DNA from: Ipomoea triloba | Lineage: Eukaryota > Streptophyta > Magnoliopsida > Solanales > Convolvulaceae | Reading direction: 5' to 3' | DNA: 64,000 nucleotides | NCBI RefSeq assembly: GCF_003576645.1 | Contig: NC_044922.1 | Coordinates: forward strand, 25,719,341-25,783,340 | Shown here: piece by piece, positions 11,013 to 21,684 of the stretch | Numbering within the stretch: position 1 is the first letter of the stretch | How the letters are laid out: each line of letters begins with the position of its first letter | Translations under genes and position numbers: made by a program | The notes under the pieces: generated by a model | Seen by the model: only the letters and a program-made list of their open reading frames with translations | Told to the model about the DNA's origin: nothing | The model's database searches: none

Positions 11013-12202
11013 AGGCCACTATCACATTGTTTGAGACAAGCTAGGAGCCTGTCTCGCACCCTTAGGGACTTTATCCGCAAAGTCCGCTTCGGCCCAACAA
11101 TATTTAGTACTGAAAATTAATTAGCTTAATTGATGGTATCAGTGATGTCGAGTGACGAGAGAGTAGATGCAGTAAAGAAGGTAGTGATCCAGGGGGCGTG
11201 TGGATACTTACTAAAGCCGGTGAGGAAGGAAGAAATCAAGCTCTTATGGCAGCATGTTGTTCGTCACAAACAGGGGAATTTGGGGAAGGGCGGCATAATA
11301 AGGAGGCCGCAGGCGGCGGCGTTTTGGGATTCCGGTGAGATGCCGCCGCAGCAGAAAAGTGTAGAAAACTGTGGAAGCTCAAACAATAATAGGGATGAAG
11401 ATACTAATGCAACTGCTACTATGGCCAATGTTAAGAAACCGCGATTGGTGTGGATACCACAGCTTCACCAGCAATTTGTGGCTGTTGTTAACCAAATTGG
11501 TCTTAGAAGTATGAATCTATTGGCCTTTAGTTTTCTTGCATTCATATTTTCTATTTCTTCTGATCTGTAACTAATTAGTTGGCTTCACCTATTGGGTTAG
11601 ATGCTGTTCCAAAGAAAATATTGGATTTGATGAACGTTCCCCATCTAATCAGAGAAAATATTGCCAGTCATCTCCAGGTACATCTATATATATCCTATGA
11701 TAGAATTGAATTGAATAAGCTAAGACTATCATCCGCAGCTCCGCAGCTTGGTGTCAGAATTGCTAACACCTGCAAACTGTATACTTTTATTCTAAGATGA
11801 CGTGAAAGAGAGAATTCTATAAAAGAGGAATGTTTAGTGATATAACATTTTGAAAGTCATATAATTTACTAAACTAATAATGTAGAAATATTGGCTTCAT
11901 CTACAAAGGAATGCGGATCAGAATTCACACAAGAAGTTTAGCATTCATCACCTCCATTATGAAGACATGGTGTTGAACAAGAACCATGAACAACAAGCAT
12001 AGGTAACAATGGCCGAGGAGTAGGAGGTAGTCCAACCATAGGTAACTACATTCTCAATACAACTACTGTGTATGCCGTCAACTACTTTTAGGCTTTTTCG
12101 CCCCAACAATGTTATCTCCTCCCTGGAACCCCAACCGACTGCCTGTATAGGCAATAATAATCCCGAGGCTTTCAGCATGCTTCGCCAACTAGATCAGACT
12201 TA
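11013..12202 (+). pseudogene. Truncated duplicate of the type-B response regulator
   Basis: Near-identical to exons 3-5 and the flanking introns of the gene at 6768-9143. The exon 3-like part is 11143-11508, the exon 4-like part 11601-11677, and the exon 5-like part starts after the AG near 11885. Exons 1-2, which encode most of the receiver including the E66 site, are absent: duplication begins in intron 2 at about 11013. In the GARP end SHLQKYR the Arg codon is now Trp, and an in-frame TAG stops the exon 5 frame at 12000-12002. The rest of exon 5 (12003-12200) has lost frame. Exon 3 carries a 6-bp insertion that keeps frame. It cannot make a working regulator. A transcript could still yield a GARP-only fragment, but the Trp change argues against DNA binding. 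Confidence 0.88.
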
Positions 12203-12232
12203 GGTTTGTATTTCACCCATATTACTTTTGTC

Positions 12233-14042
12233 CCTTGGTTATTTAAAAATGTGCAATCAAATTATCACGCTAAAAAAAATATGTATCATTTTTTTATGTA
12301 ACTACTAATTTATTTAATTTAATAAGAGTAAAATAGAGTGATTCCGCTTCAATTTGTTGGGTTATTATTTGAGTACTCTCTTTGTCAACCAATCCCCAAG
12401 TAGTTAATATAATTAGCTTCAAATTATTTTAAATTTTTTTCGTAGTATTAATAAAATACTTGGTAACTAAATATATAACATTATTTTGTACTATAGCTTT
12501 GATATTTAATTACAAGATACTGTAAAAATAAGATAATGGACAATGTAATTAATATCAATCGATAAATTTGAATGTAAAGAATCTTTGCATGAGAGAAAAT
12601 AAAGACAATATAACTAATGAAATTATTTCTCCTATTTAATTTAATTTTTTGATAATGAATAATTTTTTCAAATAAAAGTATTGTAGACACATAATTCTAA
12701 ATTAAAGAAATACATATGTATCATTTTTTGTTGTAGCTACTAATTTATTTAATTTAATAAGAGTAACATAGAGTGAGAAACTTAATTATGTCAAATTTGA
12801 TTGAGATGAGGTTCGAATCTAAGACCTTTCTTATAGAAATTAATGGGTAAATTAAAAGTTAACGGATAATCATAAAAGTAAGGTTAAATTAGATAATCTC
12901 TATTAATAATATTAATCTGAATTATCTTAACCATCTATTTGATTAAATAATTCATCTGAACCATCCATTTGATTAAATAATTTGACCGCCATTTTCCTTG
13001 GTTATTTAAAAATGTGCAATCAAATTATCACGCTAAAAAAAATATGTATCATTTTTTATGTAACTACTAATTTATTTAATTTAATAAGAGTAAAATAGGA
13101 TGATTCCGCTTCAATTTGTTGGGTTATTATTTGAGTACTCTCTTTGTCAACCAATCCCAAGTAGTTAATATAATTAGCTTCAAATTATTTTAAATTTTTT
13201 TCATAGTATTAATAAAATACTTGGTAACTAAATATATAACATTATTTTGTACTATACTTTGATATTTAATTACAAGATATGTAAAAATAAGATAATGGAC
13301 AATGTAATAATATCAATGATAAATTTGAATGTAAAGAATCTTTGCATGAGAGAAAATAAAGACAATATAACTAATGAAATTATTTCTCTATTTAATTTAA
13401 TTTTTTTGATAATGAATAATTTTTCAAATAAAAGTATTGTAGACACATAATTCTAAATTAAAGAAATACATATGTATCATTTTTTGTTGTAGCTACTAAT
13501 TTATTTAATTTAATAAGAGTAACATAGAGTGAGAAACTTAATTATGTCAAATTTGATTGAGATGAGGTTCGAACTAAGACCTTTCTTATAGAAATTAATG
13601 GGTAAATTAAAAGTTAACGGATAATCATAAAAGTAAGGTTAAATTAGGTAATCTCTATTAATAATATTAATCTGAATTATCTTAACCATCTATTTGATTA
13701 AATAATTCATCTGGACCATCCATTTGATTAAATAATTTGACCGCCATTTTTTCTACCCATTTTAGGCCTAACTCTCTTTGGCTCTTATTAGTATAGTAGA
13801 TATTAATCTGAATTATCTTAACCATCTATTTGACTAAATAATTCATCTGGACCATCCATTTGATTAAATAATTTGACCGCCATTTTTTCTACCCATTTTA
13901 GGCCTAACTCTCTTTGGCTCTTATTAGTATAGTAGATATTAATCTGAATTATCTTAACCATCTATTTGATTAAATAATTTGACCGCCATTTTTTCTACCC
14001 ATTTTAGGCCTAACTCTCTTTGGCTCTTATTAGTATAGTAGA
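12233..14042 (-). mobile_element. Helitron fragment with tandemly repeated 5' ends
   Basis: The Helitron 5' terminus (tctactatactaataagagc on the minus strand) occurs with its end at 13800, 13936 and 14042. The last two copies retain only the first 136 and 106 bp. Downstream are two head-to-tail copies of a 763-bp Helitron interior (12233-12995 and 12996-13748). The first of these lost its terminus, joining gaccgccatttt directly to the next copy. No 3' CTAG end is present, and the array breaks into the exon 5/intron 5 region of the response-regulator pseudogene. Same family as 3816-6472. Confidence 0.82.
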
Positions 14043-14627
14043 TATTTGTATATAATCATCATCTTATAACAATCTAAATTCTATCTCTAGTTATTAACAT
14101 GTGTTTTTACTCTATTTAGTTTACATTATTATCCTAATATATATAGGAGGTTCACATAAAAATATATTCTCATGTAAAAAGTAAAAATTGATATGATCCA
14201 TCCATTTAGGTAGATCATGATATAACATAATTAGAAAAAGTAAAGATTTTAAAATGTTTTTTACCAATGTACAATATTATAAACTATTATGAACACTCTT
14301 AAAAATATTTTGAGAATTTGTTGTTTGGATTTAAATTTGTGTTCTATTATCCATTACTGTATTATATAAAATTTTAAAAAAAATATTATTTTCATTCCAA
14401 TTTAAAGATCATGTGTAATGTGGTAAGAAAAGATTAAAAGAATATAAAACAAAGATGTATCATATTTATGGTAATGATAGATAAACAATGTTACCAATTC
14501 ATCATTAGAGAAAGTAAGGATGTCGTAAATTTGGTCCAATCTATTAAATCGTTCGGATCCAATTTTTTTTTTTTTAATTGGAAGGGGATACGTAAACGGC
14601 GCAAATTATATTGTGGATCACGATCAT

Positions 14628-14890
14628 AGCTGATACTGCAGTTGTATTGAACGGATACTGCAGTTGTGTTGAAAGGAAACTGCAGTTGCACGGAACAGAG
14701 GCCATTCATCAGTTCAACACAACTGCAGTATCTGTTCAAGATAACCGCAGTATCTTTTCAATACAACTACAGTTCCAGATGGATGACACGACCTCTGTTT
14801 CGCGCAATTGCAGTTCCCTTTCAACACAAGTGCAGTATCCTTTCAACACAACTGCAGTATCAGTTCAGCACAACTGTAGTATCAACCATT
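14628..14890. repeat. Minisatellite with actgcagttgtgttgaa unit
   Basis: About ten imperfect copies of a 20-25-bp unit containing ctgcag, the first group in one orientation (gcagttgtattgaa) and the later ones inverted (ttcaacacaactgcagtat). The two overlapping open frames here (14491-14739 minus, 14611-14910 plus) arise from the repeat. It directly abuts the 3' end of the LINE remnant. Confidence 0.8.
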
Positions 14891-14904
14891 ACCCATGGTC
14901 CACA

Positions 14905-15690
14905 GTATAACGACGGCCTAAACGGTTCCTTACAAATCATCCGGAGAATATGCATACAAACAGGTAACTTCTTGGAAATTTTGGCGAGAGCATCCGCTAC
15001 CCGGTTATTCTCACGAGCTACTGCGGCAATCTGCTATATTTTGAAATTTCGAAGCTCCTCTCTACACGCTTCTAATATGTTGTGAGCCACAATGTTGGGC
15101 GATCTGGAATTATTCAAATACTTCGCAATCTCCTCCGAGTCAGTTTCAATAATCACTCTTGTTTTTGAACCCCATATAAGCAGCTAGTTGCCTATACTAT
15201 ATATGAAGCCTTGATTCCATTCTCCTGAGTTATCCCTTATGATGCCACCACAGATGGCTCTGTTATATATAGATTCTATTTTATTTTTCATAGAATCTAT
15301 ATCCTCTTGATAGGTGAGTATGTTGTCCGTTATTTGCCTTCCCAGAACGGAGCTCGTTTGGTGTGGTCCAACTAGCTTCCTTGAAATACCTTTGAGCCTT
15401 GTAGGCATAATCATGGTTAGGAGTTTGTATGAAACATTACACAAGCCTATTGGACGAAATTGCTTCACACTGTTTGGACTCGACACCTTTGGGATAAGCG
15501 ACACTCTGGAGGCAACTCTCCCTTTTCTAAAAAATCTATAGCAAATTTAGTTAGACACCCCCCAACTATATCCCGTGTCTTTTGATAGAAACTCGCACTA
15601 TACCCATCCGATCCAGGTGCCTTAAAAGGCGCCATGTTAAACAAAGCTAGCTTGACTTCTTCTGGGCATATTGATAGAAACTCGCACTAT
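14905..15690 (-). pseudogene. LINE (L1-type) remnant: RT fragment fused to RNase H tail
   Basis: On the minus strand a reverse-transcriptase segment (FKAPGSDG, then SLIPKVSSPNSVKQFRPIGL and GRQITDNILTYQE) runs from 15640 to about 15310. It then passes by deletion into an RNase H-like tail (GGIIRDNSGEWNQGF, SKTRVIIETDSEEIAKYLNN, VADALAK) ending near 14905. The catalytic RT centre between the two parts is missing and stops break the frame. A short duplicated piece (tgatagaaactcgcactata) at 15580-15605 and 15673-15695 shows later rearrangement. Non-functional. Confidence 0.85.
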
Positions 15691-15918
15691 ACCTCATATA
15701 GTCTGCATCACTAAGGGGACTCAACATTTCCTAGAGCTCTGTCAAAGCAAGATTGTGGTAGCTTGGTTACCTGACACCTTAGGTTCGAGTAAGCATAATA
15801 AAGACGAATTATAAGAATGCAAAAATTGCTTCAGGGTGTGCCTAAATATTTTTGAGGTCGCACCCTGACAATTCCAAACTAAAAAAATCATAGTCAAGGT
15901 AGAAAGAAACACATGCAC

Positions 15919-16191
15919 TCAAAAGTGCAACCGGTTTGAAGCCTCAGGACCATCAGGGTTATACCGTCTCTCTGCCTCAAGCATGGCCTCATCAGGGGGT
16001 TCAGCCATGTTCAAAAACAACCTCACAATGTCAAGAGGTTCATTCTCGTATGTATTTTCAAAATCCGCCAGTGTGGGAAAGGCCGGATGGTCATCAGCAT
16101 GGTAAATCACCATGCTGGATATATTTTTTTCTTTGTTCGAACCCCAGACTACTGTGTGCTCCGATTCTGCTGCTAGAGAAGCCTCTGACAT
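15919..16191 (-). CDS. Small unrecognised open frame (90 aa)
   Basis: An acidic 90-residue frame with ordinary amino-acid composition (motifs HADDHPAFPTLADFENTY, LNMAEPPDEAMLEAERRY) and no low-complexity runs. I recognise no domain. It lies between a LINE remnant and a minisatellite, so a captured gene fragment or transposon gag scrap is as likely as a gene. There is no intron evidence and no clear promoter. Confidence 0.2.
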   Translation of the reverse strand: MSEASLAAESEHTVVWGSNKEKNISSMVIYHADDHPAFPTLADFENTYENEPLDIVRLFLNMAEPPDEAMLEAERRYNPDGPEASNRLHF

Positions 16192-16317
16192 CCCCTATGT
16201 ATGGGTGTCAAGCCTCTGACATGTGCTCCCTTCGCCCCCTATAAATACCGCATTAAATGCTAGGGAGAGGGACTTTTGACATTTCCATATAAACATTGTT
16301 AACTCGAGACTCTAACC

Positions 16318-16557
16318 CACTGTCACCTTTCCCAAGCTTGACCGCTTAAACCAACAAGCAGACAACTAAAGGGTCACCTTTCCCGAGCTTGACCGCTTAA
16401 ACCGACTAAAGGGTCACCTTTCCCGAGCTTGACCGCTTAAACCGACTAAAGGGTCACCTTTCCCGAGCTTGACCGCTTAAACCAACAAGCAGACGACTAA
16501 AGGGTCACCTTTCCCGAGCTTGACCGCTTAAACCAACAAGCAGACGACTAAAGGGTC
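16318..16557. repeat. Minisatellite (gggtcacctttcccgagctt), 5 copies
   Basis: Five copies of gtcacctttcccgagcttga plus ccgcttaaacc. Spacers alternate between a short form (gactaaag) and a long form (aacaagcagacgactaaag), giving unit lengths of about 41 and 52 bp in the order long, short, short, long, long. Confidence 0.88.
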
Positions 16558-17692
16558 TACATACGATCCAACCATACTATTTATACGTATTTGTAGGTAC
16601 GACAATATTTACCACATTAACTGGAATTTGATTGATTTTTACCGTTCACCAAAGTAATGGATCAAGTAATGGATCATGCTGATAATGTGTTATAATCCCC
16701 TTCAGCCCTTAGCGCTTTCCCCGTTGAAACGGATTGAATAGCAATAATGTAAAGAGTAAAAGAAAGAAAGAGAAAATTGACAATATTATAGGACTATAGG
16801 TAATTAGAATTTCATTCACCAACATTCCAAATACAATACATGTCTATATATACAATGCTAATGCAACGGATAGAATAAATGATAAACATAATTGACGGGC
16901 CGTTACGTCAGTTACGGTATGAATTAACATAATGTCCATATTTATTATTATTTATAACAAATTAGAAATAATCAAAAAGGATATTTGGGGTTTTTTGAAT
17001 AAAATGCTTGAAAATTGATCATTTTGATTTTTTATTTAAATTTTGAAATCTTGTATTATAAATTATTTTATTTTTAAAACTTAAAATTTGTAATTCAATC
17101 CGCTGTTAGCGGGTCGGATCCGCACCCTCTTTAGTGGTAGGCCAGCTTTGGTAACTTGAAAAAGGGTAGCATAATAATATGCAGAAGAGCATCAATGAAA
17201 CTCCTCTAGAGGGCTTCAATCAAGCATTATTTGGTGCACAATGAATATAACAAGTAATGAAATAAAGAAATGTAAAGAAACATATAATAATGCAAAGAGT
17301 AATGAAATAAAGAAATATAAAGAAATATAATAATGCAAAGGGGGTGTTTGCACTTGAACAGTTGAACTATCCAATCCAATCCAATCCAATCCAAATCAAC
17401 AAAAGTGCAAGCCTGAAGCCCTCAATAATATCAGGTTTGGTGAGCTATAAACATGGATAGCTGTTCACCATTGCAAACCCATTGATACTCAATAAGCCAG
17501 ACATTTGAATAGAACAAGAAGAAAACATGCTGAAATAGGAACATAAACCACATCACCAGAAACAGGAATTGCTGATGAATCAACAATTCAGCATCCATGG
17601 TGGTACTAGATCACAAGATATGAACTCTAATAATAATAATAATAATAATATATTGAAAGTATCATAGGTTTTAGAGAAGCATCCATGGTGAT
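16558..17692. other. 3' flank of the F-box gene; dispersed repeat copy 2 at 16970-17185
   Basis: No gene. It holds the second copy of the 10737-10965 repeat, a ccaat-rich run (17370-17395) and an (aat)n microsatellite (17629-17651). The F-box 3' UTR probably occupies part of 17200-17692, but no polyadenylation signal could be singled out. Confidence 0.5.
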
Positions 17693-18700
17693 TCAAGTAT
17701 ACAAGGACCAGTCAGTCCAGGCACCTGAAACATGTCCATTCTCGCAAACATAGGCACGAACAACCGGCTCGCCATCGTCGTGGAACCCGAAATACCTTCT
17801 CAGGCAGAAAGCGGAATGCAAGTCCCATGTCTGTTTGGAATTGCAGAATGCGCAATTCAGATCTATCTTTTTCCTGTTCCCATCGTTGATTGTCCTCCAA
17901 ACCCTAGACTGCTTGAAATTCTTGAAGATTCCTCGGAAAAGCATGTAGTTTCGCTTCTGCTCCAGGTGAAGGCAGCCCGGCCAATCGCAGATGTACAGGC
18001 AATCCTCTCTGAATCGGCTCGCCAGAAGCTTAATCCCCTGCTCGCGGCTCAAATTCCAGGGACCGGTCGCCAAATGAGAGCAAGATCTGGCGATTTTTCG
18101 TCTCTTAGATCCGGCGATTTTTCTTTTCTTAAGAACGCAGGAATCGCCGCTCGGAGTCGCCGGTTTCGCTTGCTGCGCCTCGCTCACATGCGGCCGAGCT
18201 TGTGACGATTCAGAGACATCGCACACGGTATCGAACATCAGATCGTCAAACAAAGACCAACCGCAATCGGATTGTTCAGAATCCGGATCCGCCTTCACCG
18301 AAGAAGCCGGATTTTGGGATCCGGATCCACCAGATTGAGCCAAGGCGGGTTCCGTGAAGATCTCATCGGGTCCGAGCTCGCGTTCGAGCCCGAAATCCGA
18401 ATTCTCCAAGAGCACGCCGGAGTGGAGGAGGCCGGGGCAACAGAAGGCCAGCTTGTAGAGAGCCGCCCAACCGCCAGGCGGTGCTGCCGCCGCCGCGACC
18501 GCGGCGGCAGAGAGAAGATCGGAGACGACGGCGGGAATCGCCTGAGAGCACTTCGATTTGCAGCAGAGATTACGGATAAGAGAGGAGAATTTGGTAGAGA
18601 CGCAGGCGAGGCGTGCCCAGTAGCGAGGATCATCCTCGAGCTTGTAGAAAATGTTGAGAATGATATCGTCGGAGAGCACAGAGAAAGCATTTTCAGACAT
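17693..18700 (-). CDS. EID1-like F-box protein (EDL family)
   Basis: Intronless, 335 aa from the ATG at 18700. The frame stays open 54 nt further upstream, but only from a TTG codon, and a stop precedes it, so 18700 is the better start. An F-box lies at about residues 5-45 (LSDDIILNIFYKL, then ARLACVSTKFSSLI). An Ala-rich linker, an acidic middle and a basic KKRK/KRRK cluster near 191-205 (possible nuclear signal) follow. The conserved EID1-family C-terminus spans about 213-335 (ICDWPGC, FRGIFKNFKQS, AFC-x3-QTWDLHSAFCLRR, CENGHVSGAW). Family members are SCF E3-ligase adaptors: EID1 dampens phytochrome A signalling and EDL3 is linked to ABA and clock control. EDL1/2 versus EDL3 cannot be separated by eye. 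The coding region is GC-rich against its AT-rich surroundings. Frames on the opposite strand here are shadows. Confidence 0.92.
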   Translation of the reverse strand: MSENAFSVLSDDIILNIFYKLEDDPRYWARLACVSTKFSSLIRNLCCKSKCSQAIPAVVSDLLSAAAVAAAAAPPGGWAALYKLAFCCPGLLHSGVLLENSDFGLERELGPDEIFTEPALAQSGGSGSQNPASSVKADPDSEQSDCGWSLFDDLMFDTVCDVSESSQARPHVSEAQQAKPATPSGDSCVLKKRKIAGSKRRKIARSCSHLATGPWNLSREQGIKLLASRFREDCLYICDWPGCLHLEQKRNYMLFRGIFKNFKQSRVWRTINDGNRKKIDLNCAFCNSKQTWDLHSAFCLRRYFGFHDDGEPVVRAYVCENGHVSGAWTDWSLYT

Positions 18701-18754
18701 GGCGGAAACCCCAATCTCCTCCACAGCACTATCGGATGATGTTTGCACAGTCAA

Positions 18755-19113
18755 ATGTAACTCAACAGAGCGGACCAGGTGAGTTGTATTCTTGACTTCA
18801 TTCTATGCCATTATTTCAATCATATAAACATATGGTTTATATTGAATTGAAAACCACAATAAATTTATGGCTGGGAGAATTTTCAATTTTTTTAAAAAAC
18901 AAATAATAGAAAAGAATTCATACTCCTCTAGTCCTCTTTGTACTATATTTTTTTAATTTAGGAAACAAATATTTTTAAATATTAGGAAACAGTACTTGGC
19001 TACTTGTATCGTTTTACATCATCCAATGCTCATACGTAGAATACATACCTCTACCATCTACATTTTGTATACCCAATACGGAACTTCTTATATTGTGCAT
19101 GCACCTAAACACT
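18755..19113. promoter_or_regulatory. Upstream region of the F-box gene
   Basis: No other gene. This is the minus-strand 5' flank of the F-box gene and ends at the target duplication of the MULE at 19123-21215, which is therefore inserted about 420 bp upstream of the start codon. No individual promoter element is asserted. Confidence 0.4.
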
Positions 19114-19295
19114 ACAATGTTTGAGTAAATTTGAATTTTGGCGACTATTGGGTCTTCTTAATTATATATAATTCATGATTTTTTTTTTAGAATATAATTC
19201 ATGATTTTTAAAATTGTTAATTTAGTATTTTAAGTATTTAATTTTTATCACCGGACATATGTAACCGAAAATTTTTAACTCCTCAATTAATCTTA

Positions 19296-19809
19296 GAATG
19301 TGTTTGGTAACACGAAAATAATTTTCATAAATTATTTTTAGGACTTTTGGTATTTGGCAACATTCGAAAAATGTGGTCAACGGAAAATTATTTTTGTTGA
19401 CCACAAGAAATGACTCCATTTTTTCGGAAAATGACTTCGTGAGCCGTCCTTCTCTAGTTAAGTCGTCCCTCTCTAGTCAAGCAGACTGGTTTTCGCCGGA
19501 AACCAGTCCGCCAGCTCTAGTCAGCGACCATTGCTCTAGTTTCCGGCAGGAGCAGCGAGTTTAGTTTTTTTTTTTTTAAAAAATTATTTATAATAAATAG
19601 TACTCCGTATTAGTTTATATATTTATATATATATTTTTATATTAAATAAAACAATAAAAATATATAATTATACATTTTTACTCATTTTCTGAAAAATGAA
19701 CCAAACACAAAGACAGTTTTCCAAAATGTAACCAAACACCGAAAATGAAATCATTTTCCGGAAAATGAATAATTTTCCAAAAGTCATTTTCCTACTTTCC
19801 AAACAACCC
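19296..19809. mobile_element. PIF/Harbinger (Tourist-like) MITE, TTA target duplication
   Basis: Ends are GAATGTGTTTGG on the left and CCAAACAACCC on the right. TTA lies on each side (19293-19295 and 19810-19812). The other arm of the host MULE shows the unfilled site as aatcttaaatgg, which proves the insertion boundaries. The interior is palindrome-rich (ggaaaat/attttcc). No coding. Confidence 0.87.
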
Positions 19810-19940
19810 TTAAATGGAAGGGGCAAAAGCGTCTTTTGCCCCTTTTGCTCTGCTGGAAACAACCCTCTCCGTCAACGATGTTGGTTGTCTTCTGGCTGTG
19901 AAACTTGTATTGAAAACCCCGGCTGAAGCGGCAATTGAAG

Positions 19941-20071
19941 TAGGGGTGTAAATGAGCCAAGCGGTTCGTGAGCCGCTCAGTCAAAGCTCGGCTCGAACTC
20001 GGTCAAATTTGAGTTCGAGCCGAGCTCGAGCTCTAATGTCTTAGGCTCGTGGCTCGTCGAGCCACTCGCTC

Positions 20072-20121
<50 letters not shown>

Positions 20122-20390
20122 TAGTTTATTTTTAATTGAAACATAAATTTAAAATCAAACATGTTAAATTTGAGCTCAAAATCGAACTCGAACTCCAGTT
20201 CAACCCTGATCTCGAGCTCGAACAATCGAGCTGCTCGAGCCGAACTCGAGCACCTCGAAAATTGGTGAGCTCGAGCATCAATTTTCGAACTCGATCGAGT
20301 TCGAGCTCGAACTCGAGCCGAGCCTTCCTTAACGAGCTCGAGCTCGAGCTATCCTATGCTCGAGCTAGGCTCGGCTCGTTTACACCCTTA
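19941..20390. mobile_element. hAT MITE (gctcgagc-rich), 8-bp TSD
   Basis: A perfect 8-bp duplication AATTGAAG (19933-19940 and 20391-20398) flanks ends TAGGGGTGTAAATGAGCC and GGCTCGTTTACACCCTTA. The interior is dominated by gagctcgagc-type palindromes and a (ta)n microsatellite (20075-20118). The open frames here are repeat-derived. Confidence 0.9.
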
Positions 20391-20653
20391 AATTGAAGTG
20401 TTGTTGAGGAAGTTGCTTCGGAGGAGCCGTCTCGCGATTTGAGAAGCCATCGTCGATGATCGCCTGTGGCTATCGATCAATTGGAGCAGTTATTACCAAC
20501 GAGAAAAAAGGAGGTTTTTATTGCATTTTTAATTTAATTTTATGAGAGAATATTGTTTGTGTGACCTTGTATAACTGTAGCTCCTTCAAGTCTGCACTGC
20601 GTCGATCTATGACGGAGAAGAGTCAACTGCTTCCTCTGATCCAATAATTGATA

Positions 20654-20917
20654 CCCGCATAGATTGCCAATACAATTTGTTTGGTTCATAGAAAGCCCGC
20701 ATAGATTGCCAATACAATTTGTTTGGTTCATAGAAAGGAAAAGAAAAATCTCATTAATACTTTTAAATTCCCGCATAGATTGCCAATACAATTTGTTTGG
20801 TTCATAGAAAGGAAAAGAAAAATCTCATTAATACTTTTAAATTCCCGCATAGATTGCCAATACAATTTGTTTGGTTCATAGAAAGGAAAAGAAAAATCTC
20901 ATTAATACTTTTAAATT
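20654..20917. repeat. 74-bp tandem repeat, 3.5 copies
   Basis: cccgcatagattgccaatac starts at 20654, 20696, 20770 and 20844. The last two steps are exactly 74 bp, and the first unit is shortened to 42 bp by loss of the gaaaagaaaaatctcattaa half. Lies within the MULE interior. Confidence 0.93.
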
Positions 20918-21279
20918 GAGATTGAGGTGAAAGCATATTCTTGCTGCTGTGATGGTTTCACAGCCAACATGGCCGATGGAGAGTGTTGTTTCTGGCGGAG
21001 CAAAAGAGGCAAAAGACGCTTTTGCCCCTTCCATTTAAGATTAATTGGTGGGTTAAAATTTTCCGGTCACATTTGGCCGCTAATTTAGCCGGCGTGATCA
21101 GAATTGATAAAAATTGAATAGTTAAGGTATTAAATTAACAGTTTTAAAAAATCGTGGATTGCAATTAACAAGTCTCCATTAGTCAGTGGACGTGGACCAA
21201 AATTGAAATTTACTCACAATGTTTTCTGAAAGGTAAAAGATTAATCATTGAATCAAAACAAAGAACATCAAACAAAGCA

Positions 21280-21680
21280 AGGAAAGGAATGCATAATTAT
21301 TTTGTGCATTCTGACAAAGAACAAGTTTCCTTAGTTATTAAATGAGTTGCTTTGTTCGCATAACGTTTGACAAAATTAAAGCTAATGTTAAATAAAAAAA
21401 AAGTTTGTTTTTCCTTAATGTCGTCAATCAAGATGCCAAAAGAAGAAATTATGGGAGCAAATAGAGCATCGAAGACCAAGAGGTCGTTTTGATATAGAAC
21501 TTATCAACATTTAAATTCTTTAACCAGCTCAAGGCCTCTTTTACACCCATTGCTTCAACTTCTTTTGGTTGAAATAAGTCATTCCAAGGAACTCCCTTAT
21601 AATGAACCTTCTTGATTTCTGATAACAAAGTCAAACCCCATATTTTCTCGGTCAAGCGTAGCATCGACATTAATTTTGAA
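21280..21680 (-). pseudogene. LINE RNase H fragment (decayed)
   Basis: Two minus-strand frames carry the typical LINE RNase H pieces: EVEAMGVKEALSWLKNLNVD around 21480-21580, then FVKRYANKATHLITKE around 21320-21370. They are in different frames and separated by stops. No RT part is left. Recognised by family pattern (EA-x-K-EAL-W-L and the final ANxxAHxL block). Confidence 0.7.
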
Positions 21681-21684
21681 AAAT

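Larger units (their letters stand above)
19123..21215. mobile_element. MULE with 9-bp TSD carrying two nested MITEs
   Basis: Flanked by a perfect 9-bp repeat ACAATGTTT (19114-19122 and 21216-21224). Terminal inverted repeats start GAGTAAATTT and stay alignable for roughly 200-300 bp once the nested insertions are ignored (outer block with ttaatttagtat and a tcaccgg motif, inner block aatggaaggggcaaaagcgt). The left arm is split by a Harbinger MITE (19296-19809) and the interior by a hAT MITE (19941-20390). No transposase. Interior frames are short and mostly lie within the inverted repeat. Confidence 0.88.

Noticed and set aside
16318..16557. Regularly spaced repeats resembling a CRISPR array
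   Set aside because: Plant nuclear context; the spacers are themselves repeats (minisatellite) and no cas genes exist.
17712..18739. Several overlapping open frames on both strands over the F-box gene
   Set aside because: Shadows caused by the GC-rich coding sequence; only the minus-strand frame has domain homology.
18701..18754. N-terminal extension of the F-box protein by 18 codons
   Set aside because: It begins with TTG and is preceded by an in-frame stop without an ATG.
20136..20396. Open frame rich in Glu/Leu/Ser
   Set aside because: Encoded by the gagctcgagc palindromes of a hAT MITE with confirmed target duplication.
19813..20470. Apparent readable coding sequence if the hAT MITE is removed (MULE interior)
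   Set aside because: Most of it belongs to the MULE's inverted repeat, and the other arm does not conserve the frame, so gene capture is not supported.
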